A DNA stretch of 64,000 nucleotides, from the NCBI GenBank assembly GCA_013397695.1, contig VYZI01000170.1:907014-971013 (forward strand), read 5' to 3'. Position 1 is the first letter of the stretch. Each line of letters starts with the position of its first letter. This DNA is from Centropus unirufus. Taxonomy: Eukaryota; Chordata; Aves; Cuculiformes; Centropidae. The position numbers were made by a program, and so were the translations under genes. Positions 26,001-34,640 of this stretch are shown here, piece by piece. Under the pieces are notes generated by a model. It did not search any database, was not told the DNA's origin, and saw only the letters and a program-made list of their open reading frames with translations.

Positions 26001-27362
26001 GAGAAGGAATGTCTTTCCCATTACCATCCACAACCAGCTGTAATTAGGCATCTGTGAGTGTGTTTATAAACAGACGTCCTCATCTAAAAGTCTCAGAAAT
26101 AAACAGCTTTGTTATATGAAGTCGAGTGCAGCTAACATTCAGCAGTGCCACAGCTCTCCTGCGCAGGCTGATGTCCTCCTGCGCACACCCCATACCTCGC
26201 TTTACCAAATTTCAGTGGTAGGAGGGGCCCCAAATGCAAGACAACTTCTGGAGCGGAATACTGCAGGAGAAATGGAGTAAATTGTTCAGGTATGGTTCCA
26301 GAAGCACACTGGGGTTTTGAGCTTCGAGAGACAGTCTTGCCTGTATTTAATACCGAGGACCTCTGTCGCTTTCCTGCACCTGGTAACAAAGACTTTGTGG
26401 TATTTCTGAATAGCCTGACTTCTGCTATTCTATTTCCCTTGTATGGGAAGAAGCGTTTCCTGTTAGCTGCAAATTCATTGCATCATTCAAAGAGCACCAG
26501 AAGCCAGTTTTGAGCACTATTTTACATACATGTAACCTCTGTTACGTACTTTACCAAGTGCCATAATAACCATTTCCAGACACTGCTGGTCAACACAGTC
26601 CCCGCACAAGCACTATCTGGCCATTGTCTCCAAGTGCATTTAATTGTCCCATATTACGATGGCCACCTTCGTCAACAATCGCTATTTCTCTTCTGGCCAG
26701 CACCTGAACCTCTGCCACTTCCAGGGAAAGCCAAAACCAAGAGATCACTTGTCCTACACCAAAGGGGCAACCTGTTCCCTCTCGGCTCTGCGCTTCTCGG
26801 AGGCGGCGGCACCTTCCACTTTGCTGTTTTACTGCCGTGGTATTTTTAACTCCGGGCCTGCTTCCGAAGTGGCGGTTTCTGCCCTTTCCTTGCCCAGGAC
26901 GGGGCCGGGCTGGCAGGGCTGGCCGAGCGGCCGGGATGTCCCACCACCACCACCCCGCGCTTCGGTGCCTCTGCCAGCCGAACCCAACCTCACCGCAGCG
27001 CGCTGCCCGGTGCCTCGGTCTTCATTTAAAAGAATGCCCAAATCCGTTAACTCCTCAGTGAAATGCTCCCACCGTTTGTGGAGTTTATTCAGCCTTCTCA
27101 ATGAAAACATCCTTACTGCCAGTGATTGCCAGGGGACCCAGGCATGTCCCTCTCCCTGCCCCTCTTCCCTCAGCTGTTTTGAGGGGCTTTCCCTCTTTTT
27201 CAGGGATTTGTCCCCAAGGCCTCCTCCCCAGATCCCTGGAGCTATCCCTCAAGGGCAGCCTTCCCATGGTTTTTTGGCTCTCCCTGGCATTCTCCCCTCT
27301 CCAAACTCTGCTTGCTGGTCACGCAGTGTCTGCGGGAAGGGGCTGCCCGAGGGGAAGGGCTC
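23056..27362. other. Intergenic DNA approaching the NR3C1 promoter, no gene recognised
   Basis: AT-rich up to about 25750, then rising GC and CpG content from about 26780. A 295-codon open frame at 26644-27531 lies on rising GC content and ends in a minisatellite; it has no recognisable domain and is treated as spurious. The GC-rich part at 26780-27060 could hold one of the upstream alternative first exons known for NR3C1 in mammals, but I could not identify a specific one. Confidence 0.5.
23290..23345. repeat. CTAGTCCCTAG short repeat with a perfect 10-bp hairpin
   Basis: Several copies of TAGTCCCTAG and its partial inverse are interleaved. Positions 23297-23306 (ACTAGTCTAG) pair perfectly with 23310-23319 (CTAGACTAGT) around a 3-nt TCC loop. 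A second outer pairing exists between AGCACTAG (23294-23301) and CTAGTGCT (23322-23329). Confidence 0.85.
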
Positions 27363-27900
27363 GCAGTTGCCCGGTTGCCTGGCACAAGGCGCAGTTGCCC
27401 AGCAGGGGCTGCAGTTGCCCGGTTCCCCAGCAGAGGCTGCCGTTGCTCAGCGCAGGCTGCAGTCGCCCAGTGGCCCCGGCGCGGGCTGCGGGTACTCAAC
27501 GGGGGCTGCAGTTGCCCAACACAGGCTGTAGTTGCCCAGATCCCCAGCACAGGCTGCCGTTGCCCAGCAGGGGCTGCAGTTGCCCAGATCCCCAGCAGAG
27601 GCTGCCGTTGCCCGGTTGCCCAGCACAGGGTGCAGTTGCCCGGCAGAGGCTGCAGCTGCCCGGTTGCCCAGCACCAGCTGCAGTTGCCCGGTGGCCCGGC
27701 AGGGTGCCGTGCCGTTGCCCGGTGGCCCGGCACACGGTGCTGTTGCCAAGTTGCCCGGCAGAGGCTGCAGTTGCCCAGCAGGGGCTGCCTTTGCCCAGTT
27801 GCCCGGCAGAGGCTGCAGCTGGCAGCTGCCCGGTTGCCCAGCACACGCTGCAGCTGCCCGGTGGCCCGGCACAGGGTGCCGTTGCCCGGTGGCCCATGGC
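27363..27900. repeat. GC-rich minisatellite of alternating 20/28-bp units abutting the NR3C1 promoter
   Basis: About 21 units start with GCAGTTGCCC or GCCGTTGCCC and end with CAGGGGCT or CAGAGGCT. Units come in two lengths: a 20-bp form and a 28-bp form with an extra 8-bp block such as GGTTGCCC or AGATCCCC, itself similar to the AGTTGCCC core. Because 20 and 28 are not multiples of three, all frames stay open and produce Cys/Pro/Ala/Gln-rich pseudo-peptides on both strands, including most of a 552-codon antisense frame. None shows protein features. The array ends at the upstream edge of the CpG island. Confidence 0.93.
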
Positions 27901-27944
27901 GAGCTGCCCTCGGCCGGTCTCGGCGCGCCGGGGCCGCGCTGTGC

Positions 27945-27960
27945 GGGGCGGGGGGCGGGC
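27945..27960 (+). promoter_or_regulatory. Tandem GC boxes (Sp1/KLF type)
   Basis: GGGGCGGGGGGCGGGC contains two adjacent GGGCGG-type cores in the upstream third of the CpG island. A further GGGGCGG lies near 28102. Sp1-type factors are the usual drivers of TATA-less promoters. Confidence 0.6.
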
Positions 27961-28060
27961 GGTGCCTCCACCCCTGAGCCCAGCGGGAGGCGGAGGGAGG
28001 GACGGGGAGGAGGAGGAGGAGGAGGAGAAGAAGGACGGGGGAGGTGGCTGCCTCCGTCCT

Positions 28061-28067
28061 CCATTTT
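28061..28067 (+). promoter_or_regulatory. Candidate YY1 core (CCATTTT)
   Basis: A CCATTTTG motif sits in an otherwise GC-rich island. YY1 recognises a CCAT core, and YY1 sites are described for the mammalian NR3C1 proximal promoter. A single short match is weak evidence. Confidence 0.3.
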
Positions 28068-28134
28068 GTGGCGGGGGCTGAGAGCGCCCAGCGCGGCGGG
28101 ACGGGGCGGCGGGGGGGGCAGGGCTCCGCGGGGC

Positions 28135-28148
28135 AATTAGCGCTAATT
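28135..28148. promoter_or_regulatory. Perfect 14-bp palindrome AATTAGCGCTAATT
   Basis: Both strands read identically. It presents two inverted TAAT/ATTA homeodomain cores 4 bp apart (ATTAGCGCTAAT) within a CpG island that is otherwise almost free of A/T. It lies about 150 bp upstream of the exon-1 donor, so it is either just upstream of or within the first exon. Paired-type homeodomain dimers bind inverted TAAT motifs with short spacing; the role here is inferred. Confidence 0.5.
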
Positions 28149-28149
28149 A

Positions 28150-28294
28150 AGGCGGTGGGAGGGCAGGGTCTGGCGCTGGAGGAGTGGGGCTGAGCTGCGC
28201 TGCTGCAGGGGCGGCTGCTGGATCGCTCCCCATACCCTCCCCCCCAGCGCCCCCCCCCCGCCATGGCCGTGGGCGGCTGAGCAGCCCCGAGGAG
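28150..28294 (+). other. NR3C1: Probable NR3C1 untranslated exon 1 (3' end firm, 5' end arbitrary)
   Basis: The 3' end is set by the donor GAG|GTAAGG with GT at 28295-28296, the best match to consensus in the island. The next + strand acceptor with coding homology is the exon-2 acceptor at 30487, giving an intron of 2193 nt. This fits the known arrangement of CpG-island first exons spliced to a common exon 2 in NR3C1. The 5' boundary is a placeholder because no initiator can be picked by eye. Other alternative first exons may share the island. Confidence 0.55.
28263..28280 (+). CDS. Upstream ORF 1, five codons (MAVGG)
   Basis: CCGCCATGGCC has a near-perfect Kozak context. The frame is ATG GCC GTG GGC GGC TGA, ending 14 nt before the exon-1 donor. 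If this exon is used, scanning ribosomes should commonly initiate here and must reinitiate to make receptor. Short uORFs are a known control on receptor mRNAs. Whether translation occurs is unproven. Confidence 0.4.
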   Translation: MAVGG

Positions 28295-28405
28295 GTAAGG
28301 AGGGGGGCGCGGGGTTTGCCGGGGGCGAGCGTGAATGTCCCGCAGGAGCGGGGGGGCTGACCCGGCGTGGGGAGCGCGGGGCAGCAGCGAGGTCCGCGAC
28401 ACCCC

Positions 28406-28735
28406 CCCCCCAGGCTGGGTCCGTGTCTGGGGGTGCGGAGCGGGGTCCCCCCAGCCTGGGCAGGGTCCGTGTCTGGGGGTGCGGAGCGGGGTGTCCCGTC
28501 CCCCCCTCGCCCTGGCTGGGTCCGTGTCTGGGGGTGCGGATTTGGTCCCCCCCAGCCTGGGCAGGGTCCGTGTCTCGGGGTGCGGATTGGGGTCCCCCCG
28601 CCCTGGCAGGGTCCGTGCTGGCCGCGTGGCGGGGCAGAGCGGGGTCCCCCGCCCCTGGCTGGGTTTGTGCCCCTGTTTGGGGGCGCGGGGTCCCCCCTCC
28701 CCGGCCGGGGTCCGGGGCTGCTGTTGCAGGGGTGC
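28406..28735. repeat. GC-rich minisatellite in intron 1, 45-55 bp period
   Basis: The core GGTCCGTGTCTGGGGGTGCG recurs with TCCGTG anchors near 28420, 28466, 28521, 28567 and 28612, followed by more degenerate copies to about 28735. Spacings alternate between about 46 and 55 bp. C-runs separate the units. Long open frames across it, up to 183 codons, are repeat artefacts. Confidence 0.88.
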
Positions 28736-29002
28736 GCGCTGGGCCCCCCCGCCTCTCGGTGCCCGCGGTTTGGGGGTGCCCCCCGGGGGCGCAGCTCGCA
28801 GCCTGGTGCTGTTTTGCAGAAGTGGGTGTGCCGGGAGACGGCTCAACAGGTCTCGACACATTGCTCTGAAAACTGTACTTTGAGAAGGAGAATTTATCAT
28901 AGTCCGGCAGTTTTTTGAGCGTTTGCAGCGTTTTTCCTCCTCTGGGCAGAGCCTTGCGTCTGAATTTTGACACGTTTCCCATGCTGGATGGTTCTTTGCT
29001 GC

Positions 29003-29019
29003 TTTTTTTTTTTTTTTTT
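29003..29019. repeat. Poly-T run in intron 1
   Basis: Seventeen consecutive T residues; on the opposite strand it could be a retroposon A-tail, but no element body is evident. Confidence 0.8.
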
Positions 29020-30469
29020 GACGTTGGGGAAATTGTCAAATGGAATAAGTGCATTTTTCCTCCCCTTCGTGTAAAAAAAAAAAGGGGGGGCTTTGGGGGA
29101 AAAAGGCAAAACTAGAAGCAGACGGGTCCGCTCGCCACTGCGTTGCCCCCCTTTCCCAGCCCAGCGGTCTCTCCAGCTGCTGGGGTTTGGGGGGGCTGCC
29201 CTGTCCTGTTCCGCTCCGTGGTGAGCAGAGCTGGGGACCCCCGGCACCCGCCGAGGTGTGGAAGGACCACGGAGGACTTTCCCCTGGAGAGGCTCCCTCT
29301 CCGACCCTCTCGCCCAGGCCTGAGCTCTCTGGGGCGACCTTAAAATTCTTACACGTGGGGACTTTTTGTTGATCCCAGGCTTAACTTTGGCACAGAGAAG
29401 GCAGCAGCGCTCATCCCCAGCTGCAGGAGATGGGAGGCAGCGTCTAGCATGAAGGCCACCATAAACTTGTGAGCGCTGGGTGGGTAATGCCCTGCCTGGG
29501 CTTTAACTTGGGCATTGTCCCCTCGGGAAGGGGGCACGGAGCGCTCTTGACTGTTTTCTGGGAGCTTTAGGCCGTAGGCAAGCAATGTCGAAAGTCTGTG
29601 TAAGAATTTACAGTTATTCCCCAAATATTTTTGCTCTGTGCTGAAAATAAATATAGTAAATACAAACAGATGAAACTTGGGAGATTTGTTTTCGGCGTTA
29701 GGTGTGTGCGGAGAGTAACTGTGAGCTGTGAAGGGTTTGAAGCTAGTGAAAACTGTAGATTATTTTTGGTTGATTATTATTTATACATTTGAGATTTATT
29801 TAAAGAATTGTGTTGAGTTTATTTCAAGACTGACAGGTTGCATTTTAAGCTGAACCCATACAAAGATAGCAGACTTCGTGTTTTGTGGCAGAGAGGTTGT
29901 GTAGCTCCTGGGCAACAACAAAGCACACAGGTCCTTCCTGGCCGGGGGCTGCTGGCTGGGGAGACCCGGTCCCTGTTGTGGGTGTTTCTGAACCTGCTGG
30001 GAGGGAGGGAACTGGCTCCGGAAAGGCATAAATGTCCCTCTCCCCAGCCCTGCTCAAGATGTCATTAAATGCCAGGGAAAGTTGTCTTCTCAGATTTGTA
30101 AATAGTGTATTTCAGCAGTTCTGCTCCATTGCTGGGAAGGGTGTCAGAGCTGGTGTTCAGAAGGATCTTACGATGTAGTCAGGTTGTGAGTTGCTTGCAG
30201 GCAGACTCGCCACTTCATCCGGGTTTACCAAAGCTTTAAAAAATATACTTCCTCGTTACTAGTCAGAAATACAACAAACTGAACCAAAAGGGAAAAAAAC
30301 CCAACCAAACAAAGCAGTGGGTTTGAGAAAGCCGTGGCGCAGGTCTGTTTGTAGCTTGATTTGCTGTGCTCTCATTCTCAGAGCAGCTAAACCAGGTTCA
30401 CCAGGTTAATGGTTTAGGCTTCTTTTTTAAGCAGCTATTAAAATACCCTTGCTGTGCTAACTTTGAATG

Positions 30470-30487
30470 CTTCTGGTCTTTTTGTAG
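30470..30487 (+). other. NR3C1: Exon 2 splice acceptor
   Basis: The pyrimidine-rich CTTCTGGTCTTTTTGTAG ends with AG at 30486-30487, 14 nt before the receptor start codon. In mammals the common exon 2 likewise begins a dozen or so bases before the ATG. The AG is the last one before the homologous coding sequence. Confidence 0.88.
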
Positions 30488-30490
30488 CTA

Positions 30491-30502
30491 ATGTTGAAGT
30501 AA
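30491..30502 (+). CDS. Upstream ORF 2, three codons (MLK), overlapping the receptor AUG
   Basis: ATG TTG AAG TAA lies within the 14-nt leader of exon 2, so every NR3C1 transcript that uses this acceptor carries it. The last A of its stop codon is the first A of the receptor ATG (TAATGG). The uATG has C at -3 and T at +4, a weak context favouring leaky scanning. The overlap could also allow termination-reinitiation. Function is inferred. Confidence 0.4.
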   Translation: MLK

Positions 30503-31676
30503 TGGATTCCAAAGAATTGCTTAACTCGTCGGATCAAGACGAAACAAGGAAAAATGCGCTCATCAGTACCAAAGGAGGGATTGTGATGGACTTCCATCCA
30601 CCCTTCAGGGGTGGAGCTACTGTACCAGCCCCTGTGTCTGCATCTCCTCTCCCCCTGTCTTCTCAGTCGGATTCCAATCAGCAACCTGCCTTGGCTGACT
30701 TTTCAAAAGGATTAGTAAACAATGTGCCTCAGCCAGACCTTTCCAAGGCAGTGTCACTTTCGATGGGACTCTACATGGGTGAAACAGATGCAAAAGTGAT
30801 GGGAAACGACCTTGGATTTTCACAGCAGGGCCAAATCGGCATCTCTTCTGGAGAAACAGACTTCAGGCTCCTGGAAGAAAGTATTGCGAGCTTGAACAAG
30901 TCCTCGAGCCTGGCCGAGGACACAAAGGGAGCAATATCTTCCGAGGTGCCGCTTGAGCCAGATTTCCCAGGCATGGCTGGCCGCAATGTCCCTTTAGAGT
31001 CAGGAACTGCAGTCCAAAGCCAGGTTGGCTCGAATGGTGGCAACTTGAAATTATTCTCTGAAGACCAAAGCACCCTGGATATTCTCCAGGATTTAGAATT
31101 GCCGCCGGTATCGCCTGGCAAAGAGCCCAACGGGAGCCCATGGAGGCTTGACCCGTTGCTAGATGACGGTGGCTTGCTGTCCCCTATATCTGCGGATGAT
31201 GCCTTTCTCCTGGAAGGAAATCTTAGTGAAGACTGCAAGCCTCCCATTTTACCTGACACTAAACCTAAAATTAATGACCGTGGTGACCTTCTATCCAGTT
31301 CCAAAATGCCGATGCCTCAAGTGAAAACAGAAAAGGAGGACTTCATTGAACTCTGTACTCCTGGCATAAAGCAGGAAAACATGGGCCCAATTTATTGCCA
31401 GGCAAACTTCTCTGGGTCTAACCTGCTGGGTAACAAAGTCTCTGCCATATCGATCCACGGTGTCAGCACCTCTGGGGGACAGATGTATCACTATGATATG
31501 AATACTCCATCGCTCTCGCAGCAGCAGGATCAGAAACCAATTTTTAATATCATTCCATCTCTTCCTGCCAGTTCAGAAAATTGGAATAGGTGCCAGGGAT
31601 CAGGGGATGAGACGTTAGCTCCTCTGGGAACGCTCAGCCTTTCTGGCAGACCTGCTTTCTCTAATGGCTACTCGAG
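30502..31676 (+). CDS. NR3C1: Glucocorticoid receptor, exon 2 coding part (N-terminal transactivation domain)
   Basis: This encodes residues 1-391 plus two bases of the next codon of the cortisol/corticosterone-activated nuclear receptor, which moves from cytosolic chaperones to the nucleus and regulates transcription. The match to mammalian NR3C1 is strong at DLSKAVSLSMGLYMGE (80-94), the AF-1 core around DQSTLDILQDLELPP (188-202), LPDTKPK (250-256), QVKTEKEDFIELCTPG (273-288), and from GVSTSGGQMYHYDMN to ENWNRCQGSGD (320-369). Ser-Pro sites at S204, S212 and S227 match human S203, S211 and S226. SUMO motifs VKTE (K275) and IKQE (K290) match human K277 and K293. The start is Met1 in a strong context (G at -3, G at +4). 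Opening the frame further upstream, to 30454, would enter intron. Internal Met29, 88, 92 and 100 match the human B and C1-C3 starts; the D1 position is Val313. DNA- and ligand-binding domains lie beyond the window. Confidence 0.98.
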
Positions 31677-31682
31677 GTAATT
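31677..31682 (+). other. NR3C1: Exon 2 splice donor
   Basis: TCGAG|GTAATT sits at the conserved end of exon 2, inside the second Ser codon after NGYS in mammals. The +5 base is T instead of the consensus G, making the site weaker than usual. Reading through the donor gives Ser-Arg-stop at once, because the donor's own TAA falls in frame. Confidence 0.92.
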
Positions 31683-34179
31683 AGTTTTTGTTGCTCTTTA
31701 TTAAAATACTACAAGTATGTTTAGCACAATTGTATGCATGCTGCTTTGTTGGGTTGTTTTTTATTGCTTTTTTTTTTTTTCCTTTCAAAATCAGTTGTCC
31801 CTTTCTCATCTGCTCCGTGTGGTTGTTGATCACCTCTGGTGTGTGTTTATTCCAGGGTACCATAGTGGCTTTAACCAAGTACTCGAACTGCTGCTGTTAA
31901 AGGGAAGAGGGGACCTGGCAGGCATGTAAAATAAATAAATAAGACTATGAATCCCAAGATAGAAACTAGAGGGAAAATGGAGTTCGTGGTAGCGGGATCA
32001 GTACACAAGGCAGTATAGGAGGAAGTATTTAAGTGTATACAGCTCCCTCATTCTTAAGGGTCAGAGGATCCATCTCTGTGGGGCTTTGTTGTTTTTTTTT
32101 TTCTTCCTCGTGTTACTTAAGTTATGTACAAAAATAACTTGGTTGCTGGGTGAATTTCTAGAACTACGGTTTAAGCTGAACTGGAGTTTTAGCTTTGCTT
32201 GGTATTGCATTTACCTTACATGGAGAAGTAGATTCCGAGTAGGAAATACTAAGTGGTTTGCTTAATAACTGCATTTAAAGAAATGTGAATGTGTGCACTA
32301 AGGTTTAAACATACCTGGAATTTAACTCTTAAATGGAAGTGGAGGAAGGCTGGAGAGCGGGGCAGTGCAGGGGAGCTGGTTTGCGTGTCTCGAGCGACTT
32401 TGTAGCCGCGTTTGAGCAGTCCTTGGTGTGCCTGTTCCAGGGAGCTGCTGTTCTTCTGCCCCTTTTCGGGGCAGTTTTCGGGGGGGGGCAGCGTGCCCTC
32501 CTCGTCCTGCCTTTCCCTTTGCTGCTCTGTGCTGGACACAGCCCCGCACCACTCCCTCTCGCTGGAGGAAGAGGCTTGTGCTTTTCTGTGGAGGCTGAGA
32601 AAATGGCTCTTCAGGTCCGTATAGGTAAAAACAGTGATTGCAGGCTTTAGTCAAGGCTCCGTTTTAGCTTGCTTTTTTATTGTCCCCTGCCAGTCGATCC
32701 CCAGAGTCCCAGCATAGTCCCTGGGTCTCCCCACACATTGCTTGCTCTGCTTTCCCAAGGTTGGGATGAGGCCAGTGAGGATTTCTTCTTTGTTTCAGGA
32801 AGACAACTTTTAACTTGCTTTTATGCTAGATTTTGTTTGTTGTTTTTTTTATTTTTTGTAGTGAGGATGTGGGTTTGTTTGGTTTTTTTTTTTTTCTTTG
32901 AAGTGTTTAAAGCAATTTGTAACATAAGGAATCCTGAAAGGAGAATTGGAATTTATGGATAAATTCCACTTTGATGTAGGAATATTGAACATGCCTTGTC
33001 GTTTGCTTTGACGGGGTAGAAATCCTTTGACCTTTAACACAGTCAGCCCAACTTTGACGTGGGCTTCAGTTTATTTCACAAGGGTTTGTTGTTGTTTTTT
33101 TTGCAGGAGGGATTTATTTTGTTCTCACTACATCTTTAGTGGCAATCGCTGTAAAATCGGTATAAAAGCAAGAACTATTTCTCCATTTGGGAGGTGAAAT
33201 TCAGTGAATGTTTAAGTAGATAATGGGAACACCACTTTTGAGACGAGACTTCTGTAAGGTTCATGCATTGGTTTTATTTGCAGTTGTTTGGAAGGAGCCG
33301 GGTGCATTCCGAAGGGGACGGTTTACATATAGGTGTGTGCTTGGGGAATTCCATAAACACGAATGTTGCGCGCTGGGAATGTGCTGAAAGCCCTGGTGAA
33401 GCTGCTGGTGTGCCCAGGGTCAATCCGGTGCCGGACGGAGAGGTGGCACGGTGCCATCGGCACAGCTGGCACGAGCCCTGCCTCGGCTCCTCTTGGAGGT
33501 GAGGAGCATCCTTGGCATTGGAGGCACAATCCTGCCTCCACCATGGGCAGCAGAAACAGCGCCGTGCCACGAGTGTTTGTGCCTCCTGCAAGATTCTTGT
33601 AGATTTTACTGCTTTCTTTTCCTTTCAGATAATGGATTTTTTTTCCCTTAATTTAAGGAATGTGTAATTGTGCCGTGGCTCCTGGTTGAGTTTTGCATAA
33701 AAAATTCATTATTTCTAGCCTTTATGGAAGCTGGTTTTGCTTCCCAGGGATTTTTACACACAAAAACTAGCAAGTCCAATTCTAAAACCAACATTGTTTG
33801 GGTTTGCTTCATTTAGTTTTACCATAAAACAGAGGCAACTCCATCTTCTTTTTAAAATGTCTGAGATACTAATGAAGCCTGGCTTTGGAGCAGGAATTCT
33901 TTCTTCCTGAGCTTTGAAAGGAATATTTGGTCTAAACTGGGTTACTTTAAGGCTTTGTTTGTTTCTCTTACAGAAGACTTAACAACATTGGCATTTGTTT
34001 CCCAAACAAAGGAAGGGCTATCTTGCCAGCTCCCTGTGACCCCCCTCCTGCCTTTTTTTAGGAACTGACTGTGAAGTGGTGGCTGGGATTTTGAGAGTGT
34101 AAAATTACCGATCTCCATTCTCCAGTGGAAAAAGCTTCCCGGTGCTGGTGGAATTGACCACTTTGCCCTATTAATTCAT

Positions 34180-34640
34180 TTTACACTGGACGCGGGGGAA
34201 GAAGAGCTACAGTTCCGTGCCGGTGTTGGGTCCGTACTTAATCTGACAGCTTTAATGTCGCGTCTCTGCGTGGCCACGGCTCTGGAATCGCTCTCACGGG
34301 GTTCCTTGAGCGACTCCGCTTCTGTGGGTTGCACAGCGCGCTGTGAGCGTCTCTAATGAGACGGGCGTTAATCAGGGCTGAGGAAGCTGATGGGTTTTCC
34401 TGCGAGCGGCAGGAGGGATTGGGAAGCTGGCGAGCAGAGTGGGTCTGAAGCAGTGTGTTCGATGGGAATGGATCAACCCTGGTCGATAAATCCATAGATC
34501 GGAGCCGGGCAGTGCTCGGGCTGCTGTGCCCCCCTGGAGCCCGGCTCCGTGTTCCAGCAGCTGAGGCTCGGGGCTGTCCGGAGCAGCAGGACGGCTTCGA
34601 TGGCTTCGCTTTGGGGCTGGGGACAGTCACAGGGGAGCGA
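34180..34640. promoter_or_regulatory. CpG-rich block within intron 2
   Basis: By eye there are about 18 CpG dinucleotides in the first 200 bp, with similar density to about 34620, while flanking intron sequence has very few. It is not part of a recognised repeat. It could be a small intragenic CpG island, an alternative promoter, or a conserved enhancer. No TATA box or clear donor was found. Confidence 0.45.

Larger units (their letters stand above)
27900..28860. promoter_or_regulatory. NR3C1: CpG island and probable main NR3C1 promoter
   Basis: Very high GC content with dense CpGs, no TATA box, tandem GC boxes, a purine-rich GGA tract (27986-28035), and a strong splice donor at its centre. 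The island lies about 2.2 kb upstream of the exon with the receptor start codon. In mammals, the proximal NR3C1 promoters with untranslated first exons (the 1B to 1H group) occupy an equivalent CpG island. The transcription start site cannot be read from sequence alone, and several starts are likely for such a promoter. Confidence 0.85.
28295..30487 (+). other. NR3C1: NR3C1 intron 1
   Basis: Bounded by the GTAAGG donor and a TTTTTGTAG acceptor preceded by a pyrimidine-rich tract. The first part is GC-rich and carries a minisatellite. From 28870 it becomes AT-rich, with a 17-nt T run at 29003-29019. The segment 29600-29830 is AT-rich and CpG-poor. Another possible donor, CCGTG|GTGAGC at 29220/29221, could serve a downstream alternative first exon; this is weak. 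Confidence 0.65.

Noticed and set aside
26644..28081. Overlapping + strand open frames of 295 and 326 codons
   Set aside because: They consist largely of translated minisatellite (Cys/Pro/Ala/Gln repeats) and cross the promoter; no homology or splice support.
27242..28900. A 552-codon open frame on the - strand
   Set aside because: It runs through two GC-rich minisatellites and the CpG island; the peptide is repetitive Ala/Pro/Gly/Arg-rich with no domain, and period lengths that are not multiples of three keep all frames open.
30454..30501. An in-frame Met 16 codons upstream of the receptor start
   Set aside because: It lies in the intron and polypyrimidine tract before the acceptor at 30487, so it is not in mature mRNA; homology starts at 30502.
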